DNA of 9,779 nucleotides from an uncultured Beijerinckiaceae bacterium (GTDB taxonomy: Bacteria; Pseudomonadota; Alphaproteobacteria; Rhizobiales; Beijerinckiaceae): NCBI GenBank assembly GCA_937873345.1, contig CALMRL010000678.1, positions 1-9,779 of the forward strand, read 5' to 3'. Under the pieces are notes generated by a model. It was not told where the DNA came from, ran no database searches, and saw only the letters and a program-made list of their open reading frames with translations. How positions within the stretch are numbered: position 1 is the stretch's first letter; every line of letters starts with the position of its first letter. The position numbers were made by a program, and so were the translations under genes. Of the stretch, positions 1 through 8,531 are shown piece after piece.

Positions 1-621
1 CTCTACGGCACCCGCGTCTCGATCCTGTTCGGCTTCGCCCTCACTTTTCTGTCCTCGATCATCGGCGTCGCGGCGGGATCGGCGCAGGGCTACTTCGGCG
101 GTCGGACCGACCTGCTGGCGCAGCGCTTCATCGAGATCTGGTCGGCTCTGCCGAGCCTCTACGTGCTCATCATCATCGCCTCGTTCATCGCGCCGAGCCT
201 GATCTCGCTGCTGTTCGTGCTGCTGCTCTTCAACTGGGTGCACCTCGTCGGTGTGGTGCGCGCCGAGTTCCTGCGCGCCCGCAACTTCGAGTACGTCCGC
301 GCTGCCCGCGCGCTCGGCCTCTCCGACATCGGCATCATCTGGCGCCACATGCTGCCTAACGCGACGGTGGCGACGCTGACCCTCCTGCCCTTCATCATGA
401 GCGGTTCGGTGACGGCCTTGACCGCGCTCGACTTCCTGGGTCTCGGCCAGCCGCCGGGCGCTGCCTCGCTCGGCGAACTCCTGCAGGAAGGGCAGAGTCA
501 CCGCGAGGCTTGGTGGCTCGCCGTCTCCGGCTTCGCCTCGACGGGCCTGCTGCTGGTGCTGCTGGTCTTCATCGGCGAGGGCGTGCGCGACGCCTTCGAC
601 CCGCGCAAGACCCTGACGTGA
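1..621 (+). CDS. yejE: YejE-like ABC transporter permease, C-terminal part (5' end outside window)
   Basis: Inner-membrane permease subunit of a YejABEF-type ABC importer. In enterobacteria this system takes up peptides and microcin C, using the periplasmic binding protein YejA, the permeases YejB and YejE and the ATPase YejF. The window opens inside the gene, in frame 1, with 206 residues before TGA. Full-length relatives are about 340 residues, so roughly 40% is missing on the left. Several hydrophobic helices are visible, including ones around fragment residues 9-27, 55-80, 128-146 and 168-187. The cytoplasmic EAA loop that contacts the ATPase is clear (EYVRAARALGL...WRHMLPN, about residues 97-120). 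The late segment LDFLGLGQPPG and the ending IGEGVRDAFDPRK resemble YejE more than generic OppC/DppC. The yejF-like gene downstream supports the name, although two other genes lie between them. Confidence 0.88.
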   Translation, partial: LYGTRVSILFGFALTFLSSIIGVAAGSAQGYFGGRTDLLAQRFIEIWSALPSLYVLIIIASFIAPSLISLLFVLLLFNWVHLVGVVRAEFLRARNFEYVRAARALGLSDIGIIWRHMLPNATVATLTLLPFIMSGSVTALTALDFLGLGQPPGAASLGELLQEGQSHREAWWLAVSGFASTGLLLVLLVFIGEGVRDAFDPRKTLT

Positions 622-639
622 CGGCGTGGTAGCCTCGCC

Positions 640-647
640 GGAGGGAG
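640..647 (+). promoter_or_regulatory. Strong Shine-Dalgarno for the antitoxin-like gene
   Basis: GGAGGGAG lies 7 nt before the ATG at 655, in the 33-nt gap after yejE. It fixes the antitoxin start and gives the cassette its own strong translation entry. The two following genes have no comparable site and instead overlap the gene before them. Confidence 0.6.
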
Positions 648-654
648 CAGGGCG

Positions 655-882
655 ATGAACCGGATCGTGCGCGAGAACTATCCCGTGGCGGAGCTGCCGG
701 AGGACCTGCGGGCGGAGTTCCCGCTCGACGCGACCGTGCGACTCATCATCGAGCCGCCGGAGCCGCCGCCGGAGCGGGTGCTTTCGCTCGACGAGCTGTG
801 GGCGATGGCCCGTCCGACCTATCAGACGAGCGAGGAGGTCGTCGAGGCGGTGCGGCGCATGCGAGACGAGTGGGATGACTGA
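655..882 (+). CDS. Small antitoxin-like protein paired with a PIN-domain toxin
   Basis: A 75-residue, mostly acidic protein directly upstream of a PIN-domain gene and overlapping it by 8 nt. This is the usual antitoxin-first layout of type II toxin-antitoxin operons. I recognise no standard DNA-binding fold (no clear AbrB, Phd, RHH or HTH motif) from the sequence alone. Visible parts are an N-terminal segment with VRENYPVAELPEDLR, a beta-like stretch (TVRLIIEPPEP) ending in a Pro/Glu-rich linker, and a C-terminal half predicted helical that ends MRDEWDD. Acidic, Trp-containing tails of this sort are common in antitoxins that wrap around PIN toxins, so this half is the likely toxin-binding region (inference). 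The start is supported by the strong ribosome site at 640-647. Function rests mainly on position; a coupled small regulator of other type is possible. Confidence 0.7.
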   Translation: MNRIVRENYPVAELPEDLRAEFPLDATVRLIIEPPEPPPERVLSLDELWAMARPTYQTSEEVVEAVRRMRDEWDD

Positions 883-1346
883 GGCGGCAGACTCGCCGCG
901 CCTCTACGTCGATACGACGATCCTGCTCGATGCCTACAAGAGCGCATCCGCCACCTCCGCGCGGCGGAGAACGATCTTCAAGCGCCTCGCCCTCAAGGAG
1001 GGTCTCGCGGTCACGAGCGAGTTCACGCTGGCCGAGGTCCTTGGCAAGGAAGCCGAGCAGGGCTGGACTTGGCAGAAGCGCTTCTATCCTGACCTTCTCG
1101 TTTCCAGCGGTCTGTTCGACCTTCGCTCTCTCACGCGCGAGCTGCTGATCGCGACAGGAACGTTCCGTAAAGCGGCGAGAGATGATGGGCGTAGCGTCAA
1201 GCTTCCGGACGCGATCCATGCCGTGACGGCCGTGCAGGCGTCCTGCACCCATCTCTTCACCGGCGACAAACGCTTCGTGGTTCCGCACCCGATCATGCGC
1301 CTGACGCTCGATGAGGTGGACCTCGCGACCGTCGAGCGTCTCATCG

Positions 1347-1354
<8 letters not shown>
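875..1354 (+). CDS. PIN-domain ribonuclease, VapC-like toxin
   Basis: 159 residues with the four acidic positions of a PIN nuclease: Asp13 in LYVDTTILLDAY, Glu54 in FTLAEVL, Asp112 in KLPDAIHA and Asp131 in FTGDKRF. PIN toxins of VapBC systems bind Mg2+ or Mn2+ through these residues and cleave tRNA or rRNA in the cytoplasm until neutralised by the antitoxin. The target here cannot be read from sequence. At 159 residues it is somewhat longer than many VapC proteins (about 130-140), with the extra length between Glu54 and Asp112. The ATG lies inside the antitoxin's last codons (ATGACTGA), and the end overlaps the yejF start (ATGCCTGA), so both junctions look translationally coupled. Base composition drops here: 35 of 60 bases at 1141-1200 are G or C, clearly below the neighbouring transporter genes, which suggests acquired DNA. 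Confidence 0.85.
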
Positions 1355-2975
<1,621 letters not shown>

Positions 2976-2979
2976 GCGA

Positions 2980-4623
2980 TCAGGGCTGCAGCGGCGTCGC
3001 CCCGCCCGGCGCCACGGCCAGCGTGTAGGGCACCTGCTCGGGCGGCGGCAGCGCGTGCGGATCGGGGTAGGTCTGCTCCCAGCCGCCGCCGAGCGCCAGG
3101 TAGAGCGCGACGAGATCGGTCGAGATGTTGGTGGTGCTCTGCGCCAGCTGCTGCTCGGCAGTGAGCACGGTCTGCGCGTTCTGCAGCAGGGTGGTGAAAT
3201 CGGCCACGCCCTGGTCGTAGCGCGAGCGGGCGAAGGCCAGCGCTTGTCGGGCGTGTCCGACCTGCGCCACCAACCGATCGCGGCGCTGCTGCTCGGTCCT
3301 GTAGGCGGTGAGCTGGTTGACGACGTCGTGCCACGCGTTGAGTACCGCGCGATGGTAGGAGATCGCCGCCTGCTGCTGGCTCTTCTCCATCATCGTCAGA
3401 TTGGCCTTCAGCCGGCCGCCCTGAAAGATCGGCAAGGTCACGGAGGGACCGAACTGCATGTATTGCAGCGATGTGCCCTTGAAGAGGTTCTTCGGATCGA
3501 GCGCCTGCAGCGTCGGATCGGCGTTGAGGCGCACGGAGGGGAAGAACTCGGCGATGGCGACGCCGATGTTGGCCGTCGCGGCGTGCAGCTGCGCCTCCGC
3601 CTCGCGGATGTCGGGGCGTCGCCGCGCCAGCTCACTCGGCAGGCCGATCGGCACGCGCGGCGGGTTGCGCGGTACCGGCTTGGCCGCGATCAGCTCGGCC
3701 GACAAACCCAGCGGCGGCTCGTCGAGCAGGAAGGAGATCATGTTGATCTGCTGGATTTCCTGCGCCTGCAGCGTCGGGATCTGCGCGCGGACCGACTCGA
3801 CCTGGCTCGCCGCCTGCTCGAAGTCGAGGCCGGTCACCAGGCCCTTTTCCTGGCGCACCTTGGTGACCTCGAAGATCTCCTGGTCGATCTTCAGGTTGTC
3901 GCGGGCGATGCGGATCAGCTCCTGGGTGCCGCGCAGGCTGACGTAGTCGCGGGCGACCTCGGCAAGCTCCGACACCAGCATGTTGCGCCGCGTCTCCTCG
4001 CTCTGCAGGTACTGCGCGTCGGCGGCCTCGACCGAGCGAGCGACGCGGCCCCACAGGTCGAGCTCCCAGGCGGCGTTGAAGCCGATGAGATAGTTGTTGA
4101 AGCCGTTGGTGATGCGGTTGGCTTGGCTGAGGTCGGCTCCAAGTCCGCCTGCGCCGCCCGCCGCGCCGCCGCCCAGGCTGCCGAGCGATTGGAGCGGGAT
4201 CAGCGAGAACAGGCCGTTCTGCGAGAACTGCTGGCGGTAGTCGGAGAAGGTGCCCGACAAGGTCGGCAGCGCCTGCGAGGCGGTGGAGGCGACGTTGGCC
4301 CGGCTCTGCGCGATGCGCAGCGTCGCGGTGCGGACGTCGAGGTTGCGGTCGGCGAGGCGCGATTCGAGCTTCGACAGCTCGGGGTCGTTGAAGATCGCCC
4401 ACCATTCGACGTTGCTCGGCGCACCGCTGGTGCCGGGTAGCACCGCGACGGGTGTGCGCACCGCCCCCCCCGTATCGAGGAAGTTGCGGCTGCCCGCCGT
4501 TACCGGCACGGGTGGGACGAAGTTGGGGCCGACGCAGCCCGCGAGCGGCAGGCCAGGCAGCGTGGCGCCGAGCAGGCTGGCGCCGATAAGCTTGCGCCTG
4601 ATCGTCCGGCCGACACGAATCAT
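2980..4623 (-). CDS. NodT/OprM-family outer-membrane factor lipoprotein of efflux system
   Basis: Outer-membrane channel of a tripartite efflux pump, the TolC/OprM/NodT class that trimerises into a tunnel across outer membrane and periplasm. From the ATG at 4623 it is 547 residues. The N-terminus is a lipoprotein signal: basic RVGRTIRRK, a hydrophobic core, then the lipobox L27-A28-G29-Cys30. The mature protein starts CVGPNFVPP, close to the family pattern CxVGPxYxxP. Two related long helical (OEP) halves follow, with typical pieces such as NAAWELDLWGRVARSVEAA, GLPSELARRRPDIREAEAQL and ARSRYDQGVADFTTLLQNAQ. An ATG at 4650 (556 residues) or a TTG at 4689 are alternative starts; none has a clear ribosome site, and 4623 gives the most normal signal length. 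It lies downstream of the fusion protein and antiporter genes on the same strand after a 161-nt gap. Confidence 0.93.
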   Translation of the reverse strand: MIRVGRTIRRKLIGASLLGATLPGLPLAGCVGPNFVPPVPVTAGSRNFLDTGGAVRTPVAVLPGTSGAPSNVEWWAIFNDPELSKLESRLADRNLDVRTATLRIAQSRANVASTASQALPTLSGTFSDYRQQFSQNGLFSLIPLQSLGSLGGGAAGGAGGLGADLSQANRITNGFNNYLIGFNAAWELDLWGRVARSVEAADAQYLQSEETRRNMLVSELAEVARDYVSLRGTQELIRIARDNLKIDQEIFEVTKVRQEKGLVTGLDFEQAASQVESVRAQIPTLQAQEIQQINMISFLLDEPPLGLSAELIAAKPVPRNPPRVPIGLPSELARRRPDIREAEAQLHAATANIGVAIAEFFPSVRLNADPTLQALDPKNLFKGTSLQYMQFGPSVTLPIFQGGRLKANLTMMEKSQQQAAISYHRAVLNAWHDVVNQLTAYRTEQQRRDRLVAQVGHARQALAFARSRYDQGVADFTTLLQNAQTVLTAEQQLAQSTTNISTDLVALYLALGGGWEQTYPDPHALPPPEQVPYTLAVAPGGATPLQP

Positions 4624-4743
4624 CCCCACCGCCGTACTGAGCCTCGTCATTGCCGCAGGACACTCAAGCCTGTGCGCGGGTGAAAGCAATTGCGAAACCG
4701 CGAAGGCCCAGCGTCCACACGGCGATTCCAGCCGTCTGTTCCA

Positions 4744-4749
4744 ATTATG
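4744..4749 (-). promoter_or_regulatory. Possible -10 element before the outer-membrane factor gene
   Basis: The 161-nt gap between the antiporter stop (4785) and the outer-membrane factor start (4623) holds CATAAT on the minus strand at 4749-4744. The nearest -35-like hexamer, TTGCAA at 4777-4772, is 22 nt away, which is too far for a normal sigma-70 promoter. This is a weak hint of a second promoter. Otherwise I see nothing in this gap: no clear hairpin terminator and no small ORF worth calling. Confidence 0.18.
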
Positions 4750-4784
4750 CCCGGTTGACGCAGCGGCAGGATTGCAAACTGCGT

Positions 4785-6440
4785 TTAATGGCCCGCGCCC
4801 CCGCCCGAAGCCTTCTTATTCGAGATGAAGATGCAGAAGGGGACCACCAGGAAGGCGACGATGGAGGCGTAGAGAAACACGTTGGAGTAGGCGAGCACCT
4901 GCGCCTGCGTCCTGTAGGTCTGGAAAGTGTGCGACACCGCCTGATCGTGGATGCCGGCCGGCGCCCGGCCGAGCGTGCGCAGGGCCGCCTCGCTCTGCTG
5001 GATCAGGTTGTTGTAGCCGTTGTGCAGCGGCGTCATGAACTTCGACAGATGCGCCTGGTCGGCCTGCGTGCGCTCCGTCACCAGCGCCGAGGAGATCGAG
5101 ATGCCGATCGCCCCGAACACGTTGCGAAACATGGAAAATAGCGCGGCGCCGTCCGACTGGAAGCGCTTCGGCAGGGTGAGATAGGCGATCTGCGAGATCG
5201 GCACGAACAGGAACCCTAATGCCGCCGTCTGCGCCGAACGCATGAACACCAGTGTGTCGAAGTCGATGTCGGGGACGAGTCCGCTCGAATAGAACAGGGC
5301 GATTCCCATCAGGATGAAGCCGAACATCACGATGTAGCGCGTTTGCACGCGCTTCATGATCTGCCCGACGATGGGGATGAGGATGATGACGACGATGCCG
5401 CCCGGCGACAGGATCAGGCCCGACTTGTAGGCGTCGTAACCCAGCACCTGCTGCGAGAACTGCGGGATGATCACCGAGCTGGCGTAGAGGATGGCGCCCA
5501 TGGCCGCGATGAGGACGCAGCCCATGGTGAAGTTATTGTCCTTGAAGACTTCCAGCTTGACGATCGGCTTTTTCGCGGTGAGCAGCCAGCAGATGGCGCC
5601 GAAGATGCCAAGGAAGGCCAGCACTCCCATGGTGACGATGAACCTGGAGCCGAACCAGTCGTCGTCCTCGCCGCGGTCGAGCATGACCTGGAGGCAGCCG
5701 AGCCCGAGCGCGATCAGCCCCAGCCCGATGTAGTCGACGCCGCGGTGTTTTCGCTTCTGCTTCTCCTTCTCCCAGGGCGGATCCTGCACCACGAAGAAGT
5801 TCACGATCACGGCGAAGAGGCCGACGGGGATGTTGACGAAGAAAATCCAGCGCCAGCCGTAGTTGATGGTGAGGTAGCCGCCCAGCGTCGGCCCCAGCAC
5901 CGGCGCGACGATGGTCGCGATCGCCGTGACGCCGAAAGCGGCGCCGCGCTTCGCCGGCTCGAACGTGTCCAGGATGATCGACTGCTGGTTGGGCTGCAGC
6001 CCGCCCCCGAACAATCCCTGGAGGGCGCGGAAAATGATAATCTGCGTCAGGCTCTGCGAGATGCCGCAGAGGAAGGAGCACACCGTGAACATGAAGATGC
6101 AGAGCAGGAAATAGCGCTTGCGCCCGATCGTGTCCGACACCCAGCCCGAGATCGTCAGCACGATGCCGTTGGCGACGAGATAGGAGGTGAGCGCATAGTT
6201 CGCCTGGTCGTTCGACACCGCGAGCGAGCCGGCGATGTAGGGCAGCGCCACGTTGACGATGGTGGTGTCGAGGATTTCCATGAACGCCGCGAGCGTGACG
6301 CAGACCGCGATGATCCAGGGATTGACCGCCGGGCGCCAGCCCTCGCTGGCCCCCTCGGCCTTGCCACCGCCCTTGCTCTTCGCGCCCCCCTTGGCCGGCT
6401 TGCGCGCCTCGCCGTCGGCCGTGCCGGCGGCGGCGCTCAT
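4785..6440 (-). CDS. EmrB/QacA-like MFS drug:H+ antiporter (DHA2, 14 helices)
   Basis: 551-residue inner-membrane antiporter of the DHA2 branch of the major facilitator superfamily, which exports drugs and other amphipathic compounds in exchange for protons. Family motifs are clear: D1 LDTTIVNVALP (57-67), motif A GWVSDTIGRKR (99-109), motif B RALQGLFGG (138-146) and antiporter motif C APVLGPTLGG (179-188), followed by GWRWIFFVNIPVG. Length and hydrophobic spacing fit 14 helices. EmrB itself is about 510 residues. Much of the extra length is a 40-residue cytoplasmic N-terminal tail rich in Lys, Gly and Ala, with six basic and no acidic residues at 13-27. The ATG overlaps the stop of the upstream fusion-protein gene as ATGA, so translation is probably coupled. 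It should work with that protein and the outer-membrane factor. Substrate unknown. Confidence 0.95.
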   Translation of the reverse strand: MSAAAGTADGEARKPAKGGAKSKGGGKAEGASEGWRPAVNPWIIAVCVTLAAFMEILDTTIVNVALPYIAGSLAVSNDQANYALTSYLVANGIVLTISGWVSDTIGRKRYFLLCIFMFTVCSFLCGISQSLTQIIIFRALQGLFGGGLQPNQQSIILDTFEPAKRGAAFGVTAIATIVAPVLGPTLGGYLTINYGWRWIFFVNIPVGLFAVIVNFFVVQDPPWEKEKQKRKHRGVDYIGLGLIALGLGCLQVMLDRGEDDDWFGSRFIVTMGVLAFLGIFGAICWLLTAKKPIVKLEVFKDNNFTMGCVLIAAMGAILYASSVIIPQFSQQVLGYDAYKSGLILSPGGIVVIILIPIVGQIMKRVQTRYIVMFGFILMGIALFYSSGLVPDIDFDTLVFMRSAQTAALGFLFVPISQIAYLTLPKRFQSDGAALFSMFRNVFGAIGISISSALVTERTQADQAHLSKFMTPLHNGYNNLIQQSEAALRTLGRAPAGIHDQAVSHTFQTYRTQAQVLAYSNVFLYASIVAFLVVPFCIFISNKKASGGGAGH

Positions 6441-7696
6441 CGCACCGTCACCGTGGGCTCGACCGAGATGCCGAGCGGCAGCGGCACCGTCGGGTCGAGG
6501 CCGCTATCGATGATGATCTTCACCGGCACGCGCTGCACGATCTTCACGAAGTTGCCGGTGGCGTTCTCCGCCGGGAAGGCCGAGAACTTCGAGCCGGAGC
6601 CGAGCTGGATCGAGTCGACGTGGCCGCGCAGGTCGAGGTCGGGATAGGCGTCGACCGTGATCTTCACGCTCTGGCCAGGCCGCATCAGGTCGAGCTGCGT
6701 TTCCTTGAAGTTCGCCGTTACCCAGACGTCAGGCGACACCACGTTCATGATCTGCTGGCCGGCCTGTGCGTAGTTGCCGAGATCGACCTGGCGCCGCGTC
6801 ACCCATCCGTCCTGCGGCGCCTTGATCACAGTGTAACTGAGATTGAGGTTGGCCTGATCGAGCTGGCTTTGCGCCTGCTCCACTTGGCCCTGCAACTGCC
6901 CGATCTGCTTCTCGACCTCACCGATCTGCTGCTTCACCGGCTCGGCCTGCACCACGCGCGCCTGCATCAGCAGCACCTGCGCCTGGGCGTTCTGCAGGTT
7001 GGACGTGGCGCTATCCACCTCCTGCTGGGTCGTCGCCTGCTTCGGCAGGCTCTTCTGCCGCGCATAGTCCGCCTGACGCTGCGCCAGCGTCGCCTTGGCG
7101 GCAGCGAGATTGGCCTCCGCGACCTGCAGCGCGGCGGGGAAGTTCTTCCTCGCCACCTCGGCATTGAGCATCTGGCCGGCAAGCTGCGCCTTGGCCGTGT
7201 CGAGCATGCCCTGCGCCTGGTCGCGGCTGTTGATGAAGGATCGCGGATCGATGTGGATCAGCGCCTGGCCCTTTTTCACGAACTGGTTGTCGGTGATGTC
7301 GAGCGACACCACCCGGCCGGCGACCTGCGGCGCCACCTGCACGGTGTAGCCGTCGGTGTAGGCGTCGTCGGTGTCCTCGATGTACCGCGACGACAGCCAG
7401 TAGTAGACGCCGCCGAGCACCAGCAAGGTGATCACCACCACCGCCAGCAGGAGGATGAACGGTCGGCGTCCCCTGCGCGTCTCTTCATCCTTTTCGTCAG
7501 ACGTCTCGTCGGGCTCCTCATGCCCCTCCTCGTCGGAATCATCCTTCTCCGGCTGTTCGGCCTCATGCTTGTCGTCGGGGGTCGGCTGCTCGCGGCGCTC
7601 GCCGCGCGGGCGCGTCCGCAACTCGCCGTCCGGATCGTCGACGCGGCGTCTATCCTGAGTGGATTCTGGCAGCGGGGGTGGCTCGTTCCGGCTCAT
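6437..7696 (-). CDS. EmrA/HlyD-family membrane fusion protein of efflux system
   Basis: 419-residue periplasmic adaptor, first gene of the efflux operon, linking the MFS antiporter to the outer-membrane channel. Order of parts: cytoplasmic tail (1-79), one membrane helix (about 80-101), the EmrA-like stretch DTDDAYTDGYTVQVAPQVAGRV leading into the biotinyl-lipoyl domain, a long Gln/Ala-rich coiled-coil hairpin (about 160-290), the second lipoyl strand (NLSYTVIKAPQDGWV) and a beta-barrel with PDVWVTANFKETQL and GQSVKITVDAYP. The tail is unusual: residues 41-72 hold 19 Asp/Glu against 3 Lys, while residues 1-40 are Arg/Pro-rich. EmrA relatives usually have only a short tail. ATG at 7696 is preferred although its ribosome site is weak; TTG at 7621 (codon 26) is the only alternative before the helix. 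Transcription probably starts from the promoter at 7802-7831. Confidence 0.94.
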   Translation of the reverse strand: MSRNEPPPLPESTQDRRRVDDPDGELRTRPRGERREQPTPDDKHEAEQPEKDDSDEEGHEEPDETSDEKDEETRRGRRPFILLLAVVVITLLVLGGVYYWLSSRYIEDTDDAYTDGYTVQVAPQVAGRVVSLDITDNQFVKKGQALIHIDPRSFINSRDQAQGMLDTAKAQLAGQMLNAEVARKNFPAALQVAEANLAAAKATLAQRQADYARQKSLPKQATTQQEVDSATSNLQNAQAQVLLMQARVVQAEPVKQQIGEVEKQIGQLQGQVEQAQSQLDQANLNLSYTVIKAPQDGWVTRRQVDLGNYAQAGQQIMNVVSPDVWVTANFKETQLDLMRPGQSVKITVDAYPDLDLRGHVDSIQLGSGSKFSAFPAENATGNFVKIVQRVPVKIIIDSGLDPTVPLPLGISVEPTVTVR

Positions 7697-7783
7697 GCGT
7701 CGCGCTCGCCCGGCATTGGGATCGCCTCGCCAAGATGTTGGTTGTCGCCGGCCCGCGGAGATGCTTGGGTGCAGGGCAGCAAC

Positions 7784-7811
7784 CGAACTCGCTGGTTCGC
7801 CTATAAACCAG
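7784..7811. promoter_or_regulatory. Candidate TetR operator (two overlapping inverted repeats)
   Basis: CTGGTT-N8-AACCAG (7792-7811) is a 20-bp palindrome with perfect 6-bp arms. It overlaps a second one, CGAAC-N6-GTTCG (7784-7799), with perfect 5-bp arms. Both lie between the divergent tetR and efflux genes. The first covers the predicted -10 of the efflux promoter and touches the AGGA ribosome site of tetR (7810-7813). Size and place suit a TetR dimer that represses both directions. Which of the two repeats is bound is not decidable from sequence. Confidence 0.45.
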
Positions 7812-7831
7812 GAACCTCATGGGCGCGTCAA
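7802..7831 (-). promoter_or_regulatory. Sigma-70-type promoter for the efflux operon
   Basis: On the minus strand TTGACG (7831-7826) is followed after 18 nt by TTTATA (7807-7802), a good sigma-70-like match. The predicted start near 7795 gives a leader of about 100 nt before the fusion-protein ATG at 7696. The -35 lies inside the first codons of the divergent tetR gene. The -10 lies within the inverted repeat at 7792-7811, so a bound repressor would block it. Predicted from pattern only. Confidence 0.5.
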
Positions 7832-8496
7832 CTGGCCATCTGCCGATCGTGTGTTCACCTGTCCCCCGCGGCGAAAAGCGGCGGCGCGAAATCGCGGCGG
7901 TGGCCGAGCAGGTCTTCTTCGAGACCGGCTTCGCCGACACCACCATGCAGGAGATAGCCATCCGCGCCGGTGCCTCCAAGGAGACGCTGTATCGGCATTT
8001 CGGCAGCAAGGAGGAGCTGTTCGCCGAGGTCGTCGTCGCCCGCGCCCACTCCTTCCTCGGGGATCTCGACGAGCGCTTGGAGCAGCCCGGCACCGTCGCC
8101 GGCGTGCTGCTCTCGCTGGGCATCAGGGTCCTGGAGATGATGTGCACCAAGGAGTCGCTCGCCCTGTGCCGCATCGTGGTCGCGGAAAGCCCGCGCAATG
8201 GGGAGCTCGGCCAGCTGTTCATGAGCGGCGGCCCGGATCGGGTCCGCGACCGGCTGGCGGAGTTCCTGGCGGCGGCCGTGACGCGCGGGGAGCTGTGCTG
8301 CCCCGAGCCGCGCCAAGCCGCCAGCATCTTCCTCGGTGCCGTGCTCACCAACGTCCACCTCGCGCGGCTGGTGCTGCCGGACCCGCCAGTGCTGCCGCGC
8401 TCGCGCATACGCGGCCACGTCGAGGAGGTTGTGGCGATGATGATGGAACGCTACGCCGTCAAGGCGCCGACCGAGGAATCGAACCGCGGGATTTGA
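7819..8496 (+). CDS. TetR-family transcriptional regulator, probable repressor of the efflux operon
   Basis: 225-residue TetR/AcrR-type regulator. The N-terminal DNA-binding domain is clear: helix 1 in RREIAAVAEQVFFETGF and the helix-turn-helix at about 41-61 (TTMQEIAIRAGASKETLYRHF), followed by the family signature GSKEELF. The C-terminal ligand and dimer domain looks like the AefR-like type (LCRIVVAESPRNGELGQLF, then ASIFLGAVLTNVHLARL). The ATG at 7819 has AGGA 5 nt upstream; GTG at 7849 would remove ten residues and still keep the domain. It is transcribed away from the efflux operon across a 122-nt gap holding a fitting operator, the classic local-repressor layout. The efflux substrate, or a related compound, is the probable inducer (inference). 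The last codons run into a tRNA T-arm-like stretch at 8475-8499. bioB follows after 60 nt, and a link to it is unproven. Confidence 0.92.
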   Translation: MGASTGHLPIVCSPVPRGEKRRREIAAVAEQVFFETGFADTTMQEIAIRAGASKETLYRHFGSKEELFAEVVVARAHSFLGDLDERLEQPGTVAGVLLSLGIRVLEMMCTKESLALCRIVVAESPRNGELGQLFMSGGPDRVRDRLAEFLAAAVTRGELCCPEPRQAASIFLGAVLTNVHLARLVLPDPPVLPRSRIRGHVEEVVAMMMERYAVKAPTEESNRGI

Positions 8497-8499
8497 ACC
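8475..8499 (-). other. Two tandem tRNA T-arm-like 11-mers (possible tRNA-derived scrap)
   Basis: Read on the minus strand, GGTTCAAATCC (8499-8489) and GGTTCGATTCC (8485-8475) each fit the tRNA T-arm consensus GGTTCRANTCC, 14 nt apart. The outer stem positions pair poorly, and there is no matching acceptor, D-arm or anticodon arm next to them, so this is not an intact tRNA. It covers the tetR stop region. It may be chance or a degraded integration scar. Confidence 0.2.
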
Positions 8500-8531
8500 G
8501 GGCGAGGCGATCGACTATCCCCGGCCCGTCC

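Noticed and set aside
7802..7807. TATAAA as a plus-strand -10 element for tetR
   Set aside because: It would start the transcript only about 5 nt before the tetR ATG, cutting off the AGGA site, and no -35 lies 17-18 nt upstream. The same bases fit a minus-strand promoter much better.
5343..7957. Long plus-strand open frames (about 434 and 445 codons) opposite the antiporter and fusion-protein genes
   Set aside because: They are rich in Arg, His, Asp or Leu with no domain signals and are antisense to well-supported genes; one also overlaps tetR in another frame.
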